The position numbers were made by a program, and so were the translations under genes. 64,000 nucleotides of DNA from JAGWBD01 sp965197455 (GTDB taxonomy: Bacteria > Chloroflexota > Anaerolineae > Aggregatilineales > Phototrophicaceae), in the NCBI GenBank assembly GCA_965197455.1, contig OZ240208.1, forward strand, positions 1,178,001 through 1,242,000, written 5' to 3'. This document shows, one piece after another, positions 17,545 through 25,671 of the stretch; the stretch's first letter is position 1; each line of letters opens with the position of its first letter. Below the pieces are notes generated by a model that had not been told where the DNA came from, did not search any database, and saw only the letters and a program-made list of their open reading frames with translations.

Positions 17545-18587
17545 CCGTTTTCCCTTCTTTCCTGCGATTCCGGTTCGCGCTCCTGTACCGGCATGACGTG
17601 TTCCGATCCTCCCGCCCCGCACCCATGGCCGGGCGCAGACGAGTCTTCTTCAAAGCCCAGGCGCTGCGCCACCAGATACAACGGTCGCTGGCGCGCCTCG
17701 TCGAAGATGCGCGCCACATACTGCCCCATCACGAACAGAAAAAACAACTGGAAGGCGCTCAGCAACAGCAGCAGCACGATGGTCGTAACCTGCCCGCCGA
17801 GGAAGCCGGGGCCCAGCGCCAGACGCAGCAGGGAAATGACCGGCACGGCCAGCACCGAGAGCACCCCCAGCAGCAGGCTGAAGTAGATCATGATTTGCAG
17901 CGGGAACCAGGAAAAGCCAGTGATGGCGTCCAGGGCGAAGCGAATCATTTTACGCAGTGGATATTTGGTTTCGCCGGCGTGGCGCGCCTGGCGCACATAA
18001 TGCACGCCCGTTTGACGAAAACCGACCCAGCTGGTCATGCCGCGAATGAAGCGGTTGTGCTCGCGCATGGAATTCAGTGCGTCGACCACCTTGCGATCCA
18101 TCAGGCGGAAGTCGCCGGTATCAAGCGGGATATCCACGTCAGTGATGCGATAGATGAGGCGATAGAAAACCAGCGCCGTTAGCTTCTTGAAGCGGCTTTC
18201 GCCCTCGCGCTCGCTGCGCACCGCGTAGACCACATCGTTGCCCGCCTGCCAGCGCTCGATCATCTCCAGAATCAGTTCCGGCGGGTCCTGCAGATCGCCA
18301 TCAATGAGAATCACTGCATCGCCGGCGGCATGGTCCAGGCCCGCGGTCACCGCGATCTGATGGCCGAAATTGCGTGCCAGGCACAGCACGCGGATGCGCC
18401 CGTCGCGTGCAGCCTCGGCCTCCAGCAGCGCCTGCGTGCGGTCGCTGCTGCCGTCGTTCACCGCCAGCAACTCCCAGGGCGAGCCGGTCTGTTCCAGCAC
18501 CGTGCGCAAGCGCTTGCAAAGCGCCGCGACATTTTCCTGTTCATTGAAGAGTGGAACCACCACTGAAATGCGCGGTTTCATGCTCAT
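17541..18587 (-). CDS. Family 2 glycosyltransferase with two C-terminal TM segments (GtrB/DPM-like)
   Basis: Membrane glycosyltransferase of 348 residues that would move a sugar from a nucleotide donor to polyprenyl phosphate. It has GT-A motifs ISVVVPLFNEQENVAAL, LLAVNDGSSDRTQ and ILIDGDLQDPPELI (DxD-type). RHAGETKYPLRKM is followed by two hydrophobic segments near residues 228-255 and 268-292, typical for bactoprenol glucosyl/dolichol-phosphate mannosyl-like enzymes. The C-terminal 40 residues are polar and extra. It overlaps the gene on each side by 4 bases, so it is locked into the purine run by translational coupling although its function seems unrelated. Cell-envelope glycosylation is the default role. 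Confidence 0.9.
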   Translation of the reverse strand: MSMKPRISVVVPLFNEQENVAALCKRLRTVLEQTGSPWELLAVNDGSSDRTQALLEAEAARDGRIRVLCLARNFGHQIAVTAGLDHAAGDAVILIDGDLQDPPELILEMIERWQAGNDVVYAVRSEREGESRFKKLTALVFYRLIYRITDVDIPLDTGDFRLMDRKVVDALNSMREHNRFIRGMTSWVGFRQTGVHYVRQARHAGETKYPLRKMIRFALDAITGFSWFPLQIMIYFSLLLGVLSVLAVPVISLLRLALGPGFLGGQVTTIVLLLLLSAFQLFFLFVMGQYVARIFDEARQRPLYLVAQRLGFEEDSSAPGHGCGAGGSEHVMPVQEREPESQERRENG

Positions 18588-19837
18588 GAAGTCTGCCCGC
18601 GCAGGGCGCGCCGGATCGCCTCCGGCTCCGGCGCCACGCGCAGCCCGCCCGTCACACTGCGGCGCGCGCTGCGCACATCCTTGAGCCCGTTGCCGGTCAC
18701 CAGCAGCGCGACTGAACTCCCTGCTGCAAGCATCTCCTGCGCCATGGCAACCTCCAGACCGGCCAGCGCCGCTGCCGCCGCCGGCTCGGCGAAAATGCCG
18801 CTGGCGCGCGCCAGGCGCGGTATGGCAGCCAGGATGGCTTCGTCAGCAACGCTTACCCAGCCGCCGTCGGTCTCGCTCACTGCACGCAAGGCCTTGGCGC
18901 GGTCGCGCGGCAGCCCCGCCGAGATGCTGTCCGCCAGGGTCTGCGCCGGTTGTGGCTGCATTGCCGCCGCCGGGATGCCTTGCCGTGCAGCCTGTACCAG
19001 CGCTGCGCTGCCGGCTGCCTGCACGCCGATCAATTGCGGCTCAGTCTGCGTCCAGCCCAGTTGCCGCAACTCGCGGAAGCCCTTGTGCAGACTCCCGATG
19101 ATGCTGCCATCGCCCACGCTGACCACCACCGCTTCCGGCAATTGCCAGCCCAGCTGCGCTGCCATCTCGTAAGCGACCGTCTTCTTGCCTTCCGTGGTGA
19201 AGGGGTTGATGCCTGTGTTGCGGCAGTACCAGCCTTCTTCCCGCGAGAGCGTGAAACACAACTCAAAGGCGACATCATAGCTGGCTTCCACCAGCAGCAC
19301 TTGCGCCCCGTAGACCAGCAACTGGGCGATTTTAGCCTCAGGCGCGCTGGCCGGCACGAAGATGATGGTTTCGATACCGCACAGCGAGGCGCCGACGCCT
19401 GCCAGGGCCGCGGCCGCGTTGCCGGTGCTGGCCGTGCTGACCACGCGCCGTCCGGTTTCCAGTGCGCGCGCCAGCACCATCGCGCTGGCACGGTCCTTCA
19501 GCGAGGCGGTGGGGTTGCGGCCCTCGTCCTTGAGCCACAGGTCGCGCAGTCCCAGCTTCGCGGCCAGACGCGGTGCTGAAAGTAGAGGCGTGCCACCCAC
19601 CGGCAAGGGCGGCACGGACGCAGACGGCGCCAGCGGCAGCAGGGGACGCCAGCGCCACATGCTGTCTTGCGGCGCCGCCACCAGCGCGTCGCGGTCCAGT
19701 TCTGCGCGCAGGCTTTTGTAATCGTAGAGCACGTCGAGAGTACCCGCGTCGCCGCAGCCAGGGCAGACGTACTCCAGCTCTCCAGGCGCGTACTCACGCC
19801 CGCAAAGCACACAGCGCAAGGCAAGGATGGCTGCCAC
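18584..19837 (-). CDS. Threonine-synthase-like PLP enzyme with N-terminal zinc ribbon
   Basis: Fold-type II PLP enzyme of 417 residues. An N-terminal Cys4 ribbon (Cys 9, 12, 25, 28 in RCVLCG and VCPGCG) precedes the catalytic domain, as in archaeal/Chloroflexota threonine synthases. The PLP Lys is in NPTASLKDRAS near residue 114, followed by VSTASTGNAAAALAGVGA and VVSVGDGSIIGSLHKG. True threonine synthase (O-phosphohomoserine to threonine) is the family name. However, the gene sits between carbamate kinase and a glycosyltransferase in a purine catabolic run, so elimination chemistry on a 2,3-diaminopropionate-like intermediate should be considered. The start overlaps the next gene by 4 bases and follows carbamate kinase by 3 bases. 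Confidence 0.87.
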   Translation of the reverse strand: MAAILALRCVLCGREYAPGELEYVCPGCGDAGTLDVLYDYKSLRAELDRDALVAAPQDSMWRWRPLLPLAPSASVPPLPVGGTPLLSAPRLAAKLGLRDLWLKDEGRNPTASLKDRASAMVLARALETGRRVVSTASTGNAAAALAGVGASLCGIETIIFVPASAPEAKIAQLLVYGAQVLLVEASYDVAFELCFTLSREEGWYCRNTGINPFTTEGKKTVAYEMAAQLGWQLPEAVVVSVGDGSIIGSLHKGFRELRQLGWTQTEPQLIGVQAAGSAALVQAARQGIPAAAMQPQPAQTLADSISAGLPRDRAKALRAVSETDGGWVSVADEAILAAIPRLARASGIFAEPAAAAALAGLEVAMAQEMLAAGSSVALLVTGNGLKDVRSARRSVTGGLRVAPEPEAIRRALRGQTS

Positions 19838-19840
19838 GGT

Positions 19841-20794
19841 TCACATAAGTGCAGGCACAATGCGCGTGCCGGTATCGCCGCGCAAGGCCCGCGTCAGATT
19901 GGGTGGATCGGTGATGATGGCCTCGGGCCCGCCATTGCGGATGAAGTCGAGACAGGCCTCAATCTTGGGCAACATGCTGCCCGCGGCAAAGTGCCCTTCA
20001 TCTCGGTAGCGCTCCGCTTCGGCGACGGTGATGACGTCAAGGTCGCGCTGATCCGGGAGATTGAAATTGAGCGAAACCTTCTCCACGCCGGTGGAGACCA
20101 TGAACAGGTCGGCGCGCAACTCGCGCGCCAGCAGACTGCCGCCGCGGTCCTTGTCGATCACCGCGCGCACACCGCTCAGGTCGCCATGTTCATCGCGCAC
20201 CACCGGCACGCCGCCGCCGCCGCAAGCGATCACGATGTAGTCATTCACCACCAGCATGCGAATGGCGTTGGTTTCCTGCAACGCCAGCGGCCGCGGCGAG
20301 GGCACCACCCGGCGCCAGCCGCGACCGGCATCCTCCGTTACAGCCCAGCCATCGGCCTCGCGCCGGCGTGCATCTTCCTCACTCATGAAACTCCCTACCG
20401 GCTTGTCCGGCTTGTGGAAGGCCGCGTCGCCAGCGTCCACCAGGGTTTGCGTCACCACCGTGACGATGGTGCGGTTGATCCCGCGATGGCGCAGGGCGCT
20501 GTCCAGCGCCTGCTGCAACATGTAGCCGATACTGGCCTGGGTGTGTGCCACAATCAGATCGAGCGGGATTTCGTAGAGTCCGAAGTTCTGTGCGATTTCG
20601 AAGCGGCGCATGTTGGCGCCCACCTGGGGGCCATTGCCATGCGTGATCGTGACGCTCCAGCCGGCATCGATCATGGCGGCGATGTGGCCGCAGGTCACGT
20701 GCACCGCACCCCATTGACTCTCGATATCGGGCTTTTGCGGGTCGCGAATGAGAGAATTGCCGCCAATGGCGACCACTGCCAGTTTGCCTACCAT
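19841..20794 (-). CDS. arcC: Carbamate kinase
   Basis: Converts carbamoyl phosphate plus ADP into carbamate (ammonia plus carbon dioxide) and ATP. The 317-residue protein carries VVAIGGNSLIRDP at the N-terminus, SVTITHGNGPQVGAN, IVIACGGGGVPVV, RAVIDKDRGGSLLA and GSMLPKIEACLDFI, all standard for ArcC/YqeA. It follows ygeW by 34 bases. In catabolic clusters this pair works as carbamoyl transferase, which releases carbamoyl phosphate from a ureido compound, and kinase, which gains ATP. Here it would be the energy-conserving step of purine breakdown. No arginine deiminase gene is present nearby, which argues against the arginine pathway. Confidence 0.95.
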   Translation of the reverse strand: MVGKLAVVAIGGNSLIRDPQKPDIESQWGAVHVTCGHIAAMIDAGWSVTITHGNGPQVGANMRRFEIAQNFGLYEIPLDLIVAHTQASIGYMLQQALDSALRHRGINRTIVTVVTQTLVDAGDAAFHKPDKPVGSFMSEEDARRREADGWAVTEDAGRGWRRVVPSPRPLALQETNAIRMLVVNDYIVIACGGGGVPVVRDEHGDLSGVRAVIDKDRGGSLLARELRADLFMVSTGVEKVSLNFNLPDQRDLDVITVAEAERYRDEGHFAAGSMLPKIEACLDFIRNGGPEAIITDPPNLTRALRGDTGTRIVPALM

Positions 20795-20828
20795 GGGCCC
20801 CGTCCCTTCTTCGGGCCTGCGCCCTGCC

Positions 20829-21809
20829 CTAGCGCATCGTCAGCGCCATCGTGGCTTTCTGTACGTGCAGGCGGTTCTCGGCCTCGTCGTAGACGATGCT
20901 CTGCGGTCCGTCCAGCACCGCGTTCGTGACCTCAATGTTGCGGTCGGCCGGCAGGCAGTGCATGTAGACTGCGTGCTCCTGCGCCAGCGCCATTCGCTGC
21001 TCATCCGTGATCCAGTCGCTGTACTGGCGACCGATGCGCGCCGACTCATCGTCATCGTCGGTCGTCAGCAGAGCGCCCCAACTCTTGGGATACAGAATAT
21101 CGGCGTCGCGAAAGCCGGCGTCGAAATCGTCAACCAGCTCCAGCGAGCCGCCATGCCGGCGTACATTGTCCTGCGCCTGCTGCACGATGTCCGGCATCAG
21201 TCTGTATTCCGGTGGATGCGTCAGACGCAGGTTCATGCCGAAGCGCGACATCAGCAGGATGAGGCTTTGCGGCACGGAGATCGGCTTCTGGTAGCTGGCG
21301 GCATAGGCCCAGCTGACGTTCATGGTGCGGCCGCGCAGATCGCGCCCGAAGCGCTCCATAATGGTCATCAGGTCAGCCAGAATCTGGAAAGGATGATAGA
21401 CGTCGCACTGCATGTTCAGCACCGGCGCGCGGCTGGCGGCGGCCACATCACGGATGTACTGGTTGCCTACGCCCCAGTCGCACTGGCGGATGGCGATGCC
21501 ATCGGTGTAGCGACCGACGATTTCGCCGATCTCCTTCGCCGTGTCGCCGTGGCTGATTTGCGTGGTCTGGCTTTCGATGAACTGGGCATGGCCGCCCAAC
21601 TGGGCCATGCCGGCCTCGAAGCTGATGCGCGTGCGCGTACTGGAGAAGAAGAATAGCATGGCCAGCACCTTGTCACGCAGCAAGGCGTGGGGCTCGCCAG
21701 TTGCGCGGCGGCGTTTCAAATCCCAGGCAACTTCCAGCAAGGTGTCAATTTCGTCGCGCGTCCACTCCTGGGTGGTAATCATGTCGCGTCCACGCAAGTC
21801 CGTCTGCAT
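20829..21809 (-). CDS. ygeW: YgeW-type (knotted) carbamoyltransferase
   Basis: Member of the aspartate/ornithine transcarbamylase superfamily, YgeW branch, 326 residues. It carries FFFSSTRTRISFEAGMAQLG (carbamoyl phosphate loop), CDVYHPFQILADLMT (HPxQ motif), MNVSWAYAASYQKP and YMHCLPADR (HCLP motif). In the purine clusters it is thought to phosphorolyse a ureido intermediate, giving carbamoyl phosphate for the carbamate kinase next door. The start is ATG 21809, preceded by GGGAGG at ideal distance; an in-frame extension to 21920 would run through the promoter and into ygeY. It has its own promoter-like site and appears to head the operon ygeW-arcC-thrC-like-GT2-PLP. Confidence 0.93.
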   Translation of the reverse strand: MQTDLRGRDMITTQEWTRDEIDTLLEVAWDLKRRRATGEPHALLRDKVLAMLFFFSSTRTRISFEAGMAQLGGHAQFIESQTTQISHGDTAKEIGEIVGRYTDGIAIRQCDWGVGNQYIRDVAAASRAPVLNMQCDVYHPFQILADLMTIMERFGRDLRGRTMNVSWAYAASYQKPISVPQSLILLMSRFGMNLRLTHPPEYRLMPDIVQQAQDNVRRHGGSLELVDDFDAGFRDADILYPKSWGALLTTDDDDESARIGRQYSDWITDEQRMALAQEHAVYMHCLPADRNIEVTNAVLDGPQSIVYDEAENRLHVQKATMALTMR

Positions 21810-21842
21810 TGCTGCCTCCCCGCTCTCCGCCGCCAGAACTGA

Positions 21843-21871
21843 ATTGTACCCCGCCAGCCAGCCAGGGTCAC
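21843..21871 (-). promoter_or_regulatory. Promoter-like site upstream of ygeW
   Basis: On the minus strand GTGACC and TACAAT are separated by 17 bases. Transcription would start about 27 bases before the ygeW ATG, ahead of its GGGAGG ribosome binding site. The TACAAT box recurs at other promoter-like sites in this window. Confidence 0.6.
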
Positions 21872-21886
21872 GATTTCGTTGCTGAA

Positions 21887-23083
21887 TTAGCCCAGCAGCG
21901 CCGGCAACAGCGCGTACCACTCGGTGGCGCGCACCACGTCATCCAGCGGCACCTGATCCAGCACCGTGTGGGCATGAAACTCGTCGCCAGGGCCGAAACC
22001 GATAGAGGGGATGCCGGCCTTGCCCGCCCAGAATACGCCGTTGGTGGAAAAGTTCCACTTGAAGGGTTTCTCCATCGATCCCCACAGCTGCTCACCGGCC
22101 CGCAGACCAGTCTGCACGAAGGGATGCTCCTCCTCCAGCGCCCAGGCGGGATAAATCTTGTCCAGCGGATAAACCAGGCCGGTATAGCTGGGCACCTCGT
22201 AGCGCAGAATCGAAACGTCCATGTCCTCGCGCTCACCGACGAGGGCCTGGATACGGCGCAACTCCTCATGCGGGTCTTCACCAAAGGTCAGGCGCCGGTC
22301 AACGAAAAAGGTGGCCTGGCTGGGTACGGCGTTGATGCTGGGCGTGTCCACGTGGATGTCGGTCACGGTGATGCGACCGTCGCCGAGGAAGGGATCGTTG
22401 CGAAACTCCGGCTCCAGGTGGCTGATGCGCTCGATCACCGGCAGCAGTTTGTAGATCGGATTGTCGCCCAGGTGGTTGGAGGCCGCGTGGGAACTGCGGC
22501 CGCGAGCCACTACCTGCATCTCCACGCGGCCCTTCTGGCCGCGGTAGACCTGCATGTTGGTGGGCTCGCCAATAACGACGAAGTCCGGACGGATGCCTTC
22601 CATGCGGTACAGCGCGTCGGGCGCGCTGCCGTCGTTCCACTCCTCCATGTTGCCGAAGTAGTAACCAGTGAAGCCGTCCAGCAGACCCAGTTCGCGCGCC
22701 AGCGCCAGGCCATAAATCATGCCTGGCGTGCTGCCCTTCTCGTCGCAGGCGCCGCGCGCAAACAGCACGCCGTCGCGCACCACGCCCTCGAAGGGATCCC
22801 AGTCCCATTCATCCGTGCTGCCGATGCCGACGGTATCCAGATGGCTGTCGTAGAGCAGCTTGCGCGGCCCGTTGCCAATGCGGCCGATAACGTTGCCCAT
22901 GCGATCCCACCACACCCTGTCGAAGCCGAGGTGCAGCATTTCGGCCTCGGCGCGTTCGCCGACATCGCGGATCTGGCTGTCCATGCTGGGAATGGCGCAG
23001 AGCTGGCGCAGAAAGGTGAGCATTGGCTCACGCTCTTCGGCCACGCGCACGCGCAGGCGTTCGATTGTTTTTTGATCCGTCAT
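21887..23083 (-). CDS. ygeY: YgeY-family M20 peptidase/amidohydrolase
   Basis: Zinc-dependent M20-family hydrolase of 398 residues, YgeY branch. It shows the early signature IPSMDSQIRDVGERAEAEM, the first metal motif LLYDSHLDTVG, FARGACDEKGSTPGMIYGLA (bridging Asp), YFGNMEEWNDGSAP (catalytic Glu pair), GRSSHAASNHLGDNP (dimerisation domain) and a final EFHAHTVLDQVP (metal His). In the anaerobic purine/selenium clusters ygeY always accompanies ygeW and ygeX and is thought to hydrolyse an amide or ureido bond of a ring-opened intermediate. It starts at ATG 23083 with GAGAGATAACC upstream, and is separated from ygeW by 77 bases that contain a new promoter. Confidence 0.92.
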   Translation of the reverse strand: MTDQKTIERLRVRVAEEREPMLTFLRQLCAIPSMDSQIRDVGERAEAEMLHLGFDRVWWDRMGNVIGRIGNGPRKLLYDSHLDTVGIGSTDEWDWDPFEGVVRDGVLFARGACDEKGSTPGMIYGLALARELGLLDGFTGYYFGNMEEWNDGSAPDALYRMEGIRPDFVVIGEPTNMQVYRGQKGRVEMQVVARGRSSHAASNHLGDNPIYKLLPVIERISHLEPEFRNDPFLGDGRITVTDIHVDTPSINAVPSQATFFVDRRLTFGEDPHEELRRIQALVGEREDMDVSILRYEVPSYTGLVYPLDKIYPAWALEEEHPFVQTGLRAGEQLWGSMEKPFKWNFSTNGVFWAGKAGIPSIGFGPGDEFHAHTVLDQVPLDDVVRATEWYALLPALLG

Positions 23084-23129
23084 GGTTATCTCTCTTCAGT
23101 GTCAGGCAGGTGCCAGATCCAGTTCCCGC

Positions 23130-23135
23130 AGTATA
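23130..23135 (-). promoter_or_regulatory. -10 box upstream of ygeY
   Basis: GCTATACT on the minus strand gives an extended -10-like box about 46 bases before the ygeY ATG. No good -35 element is visible 16-18 bases upstream, so strength or sigma factor use is uncertain. Confidence 0.45.
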
Positions 23136-23158
23136 GCGGCATTTCGCCGCCGAGGCCT

Positions 23159-24517
23159 TCAGCCTGGCTCGTCGCGCCACAGGCGTCGCGCCGTTGCCCG
23201 GTGCTGTTCCAGCAGCGGCGCCAGCTCCTGACCGGTCAGTTGCCGCTCGCTGACGAGGACACGCCCGTTCACGACAGCCAGGTCTACGCACGGCGGCATA
23301 CAGAAGACGAGCGCCGCCAGCGGATCCTGCTCCGCCCCGGCCAGCGCGGGCTGGTCGAGACGGAAGGCGATGAAATCGGCCGCCATGCCCGGTGCCAGGC
23401 AGCCAATGTCATCACGGCCCAGCAGCGCTGCGCCGCCGCGCGTGGCCATTGCCAGTACCTCGCGCGCGCCCACGCCTGCCAGCACTCCGCCGGCGCGTTG
23501 CAGCAACAGGGCCATGCGCGCCTCGTTAAGCAGATTGCCGGCGTCGTTGGAGGCCGAGCCATCGACACCCAGGCCAACGCGCAGGCCGGCGACCAGCATT
23601 TCACGCAGGGGCGCGATGCCCGAGCCAAGGCGCAGATTGGAGCCGGGACAGTGGCAGACGCCGGTACCCGTGCGTGCGAACAGTCTGATTTCATCGCTGT
23701 CCAACTTTACGCAATGCGCGTGCCACACATCCCTTCCCGTCCAGCCGAGCGACTCAGCGTAGTCGCCCGGTCGCTGGCCGTAGCGTTCCAGGCTGTAGGC
23801 GACATCGTGAGCATTTTCTGCCAAATGCGTGTGCAACTGAACGCCTGCGCTGCGCGCCAGGCGGGCGGACTCTCGCATCAGGTCAGAAGTCACGGTGAAG
23901 GGTGAGCAGGGCGCCAGGGCGATGCGCAGCATCGCATGGCGCGCCGGATCATGATGATATTCGATGACGCGCTGCATGTCGCGCAGAATCGCGTCCTCGT
24001 CCTCGCACAGGGCATCCGGGGGAAGCCCTCCCTGGCTTTCACCGAGGCTCATGGCGCCACGAGTGGCATGAAAACGGATGCCGCTCGCCTGCGCTGCCAG
24101 GATGGTGTCTTCCAGCCTGACATCGTTGGGATACAGGTACAGATGGTCGCTGGAGGTGGTGCAGCCGGAGAGCAACAGCTCACTCATGGCGAGGCGGGCA
24201 CTGACCTGGACCGCCGCGCTGTTCAGCCCGAGCCAGAGCGGGTAAAGCGAGCGTAGCCAGCCAAAGAGTTCGAGCTCCTGCGCCACCACGCGCGTGAGCG
24301 TCTGGAACATGTGGTGGTGTGCGTTGACCAGGCCGGGCAGCACGACATGGTCACTCAGGTCAATCACCTGGTCAGCCGTCTGTGCGGGCATGTCCGCCAG
24401 GGCGCCGACGGCCTCGATCACATTATCACGTACAAAGAGCGCGGCGGCGCCCAGCTCGCGGCGGGCGTCATCCATGGTCGCGAGCGTGTGGATGTTTTTA
24501 GCCAGCAGGGTCGTCAT
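23159..24517 (-). CDS. 8-oxoguanine deaminase-like amidohydrolase
   Basis: Amidohydrolase of 452 residues in the 8-oxoguanine deaminase/hydroxyatrazine hydrolase branch. Metal site HxH lies in LPGLVNAHHHMFQTLTRVV, then ELFGWLRSLYPLW and LLLSGCTTSSDHLYLYPND, which are hallmarks of this branch. VQLHTHLAEN, VWHAHCVKLD and VGLGVDGSASNDAGN supply further ligands including the C-terminal Asp. It would deaminate a purine (8-oxoguanine to urate, or guanine-like bases). It lies upstream of ygeY on the same strand, with about 75 bases and a promoter between them, and is a second deaminase besides ssnA. Atrazine-type xenobiotic hydrolysis is an alternative but does not fit the neighbours. Confidence 0.88.
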   Translation of the reverse strand: MTTLLAKNIHTLATMDDARRELGAAALFVRDNVIEAVGALADMPAQTADQVIDLSDHVVLPGLVNAHHHMFQTLTRVVAQELELFGWLRSLYPLWLGLNSAAVQVSARLAMSELLLSGCTTSSDHLYLYPNDVRLEDTILAAQASGIRFHATRGAMSLGESQGGLPPDALCEDEDAILRDMQRVIEYHHDPARHAMLRIALAPCSPFTVTSDLMRESARLARSAGVQLHTHLAENAHDVAYSLERYGQRPGDYAESLGWTGRDVWHAHCVKLDSDEIRLFARTGTGVCHCPGSNLRLGSGIAPLREMLVAGLRVGLGVDGSASNDAGNLLNEARMALLLQRAGGVLAGVGAREVLAMATRGGAALLGRDDIGCLAPGMAADFIAFRLDQPALAGAEQDPLAALVFCMPPCVDLAVVNGRVLVSERQLTGQELAPLLEQHRATARRLWRDEPG

Positions 24518-24638
24518 GGCCCGCCCGCTTCATGATCCGGGGAGCATTGCGGTCTGCGACACAGCCGACGCCCTGCACCAGCGCCCGGTGAAGTCCGTCT
24601 CGCCTGCGCCTGCCCGGCTGTCAGGCATGCTGAGGCGT

Positions 24639-25526
24639 TCACTGTGCCAGGCCGACGCTGCGCTGAGCTGCCAGCAAAGTGTGCTGCAGCAACATGGTGA
24701 TGGTCATGGGCCCTACCCCGCCAGGCACGCGGCTGATGGCTCCCGCCACCTCACTGGCGCGCTCGAAATCCACATCGCCGACCCAGCGCCAGCCACGTTC
24801 CGTCGTAGCGTCCTCGATGCGGTTGGTACCCACGTCAATCACCGTCACGCCCGGCTTCAGCCACTCCGCCTGCACGAAGCGGGGCCGACCCAGGGCGGCA
24901 ATGAGTACGTCCGCCTGGCGCACCAGGGCGGGCAGATCACGCGTGTGGCTGTGACAGAGTGTCACGGTCGCGTTGGCCTTCTGCAACATCATGGCCAGCG
25001 GCAAACCGACGATATTGCTGCGCCCCAGCACGACGGCGTGCGCGCCCGCCAGGGTCATGCCCACATCCGCCAGCATGACCATGACGCCGGAGGGCGTGGC
25101 CGGCGCGAAGGCGGGTTCGCGGCCCTTCATCGCCAGCTGCCCGATGTGCACCGGGTGGAAACCGTCGACGTCTTTCTCCAGGCTCACCAGCGCCAGAGCC
25201 GCCTGCTCGTCGATTTGTGGTGGCAGGGGCAGCTGCACCAGGATGCCATGTACCGCCGGATCCACATTGAAGGCCTGCACGACCGCCTCAAACTGGGCCT
25301 GGCTGCTGCCGGCGTCCAGTTCCTGCGTCTGCGACTCGATGCCGACGCGGGCGCAGGCGCGCCGTTTCATGCGCACGTACTGCGCCGAAGCCGGATCATC
25401 GCCGGCCAGCACAGCGGCCAGTTGCGGCGTCACGCCGCTCCGCTCGCGCAGTTCAATGACTTGCTGCGCCAGCTGCGTCTGTATGCGTTGCGCCAGTGCG
25501 CGCCCGTCGATGATACTCGCGCCCAT
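24639..25526 (-). CDS. folD: Bifunctional methylenetetrahydrofolate dehydrogenase/cyclohydrolase (FolD)
   Basis: Interconverts 5,10-methylene-, methenyl- and 10-formyl-tetrahydrofolate. The 295-residue protein has SAQYVRMKRRACARVGI (catalytic Tyr/Lys), GILVQLPLPPQID, KDVDGFHPVHIGQLA, PATPSGVMVML, the Rossmann strand HAVVLGRSNIVGLPLAMML and the C-terminal VPGGVGPMTITMLLQHTLLA. It is the rightmost gene of the minus-strand run. One-carbon units released from purine rings could enter here, and formyl-THF would serve the fmt gene at 52241. Housekeeping use is sufficient explanation. It has its own promoter-like site and a divergent neighbour. The 121 bases between folD and the deaminase gene show no other feature. 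Confidence 0.96.
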   Translation of the reverse strand: MGASIIDGRALAQRIQTQLAQQVIELRERSGVTPQLAAVLAGDDPASAQYVRMKRRACARVGIESQTQELDAGSSQAQFEAVVQAFNVDPAVHGILVQLPLPPQIDEQAALALVSLEKDVDGFHPVHIGQLAMKGREPAFAPATPSGVMVMLADVGMTLAGAHAVVLGRSNIVGLPLAMMLQKANATVTLCHSHTRDLPALVRQADVLIAALGRPRFVQAEWLKPGVTVIDVGTNRIEDATTERGWRWVGDVDFERASEVAGAISRVPGGVGPMTITMLLQHTLLAAQRSVGLAQ

Positions 25527-25557
25527 CCCTGCTCCATCCCCTGCGGACTGTCACCCC

Positions 25558-25587
25558 AGTTTACACCTTGCAGCCAGGAACTCACAA
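25558..25587 (-). promoter_or_regulatory. Promoter-like site upstream of folD
   Basis: Minus-strand TTGTGA and TAAACT are spaced by 18 bases, with transcription predicted about 25 bases before the folD ATG. It shares a 145-base divergent region with the promoter of the plus-strand kinase-like gene. Confidence 0.45.
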
Positions 25588-25628
25588 TGTGCGAGTCACT
25601 GCGCACTGTTCCAGGACCGGCTTTCTGC

Positions 25629-25634
25629 TACACT
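25629..25634 (+). promoter_or_regulatory. -10 box upstream of guanylate-kinase-like gene
   Basis: GCTACACT matches the -10 form seen before the tRNA-Val gene. The -35 region (CTGTTC at 17 bases) is poor. The start codon lies about 37 bases downstream, behind a clear AGGGAG. Confidence 0.4.
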
Positions 25635-25671
25635 GGGAACAAGCACGGTTGCAGCCGCGAAGGGAGACAGG

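Noticed and set aside
21809..23905. 698-codon open frame on the plus strand
   Set aside because: Antisense to ygeY and the 8-oxoguanine-deaminase-like gene, which have full motif support; composition (His, Gln, Arg, Ala) is typical of a shadow frame.
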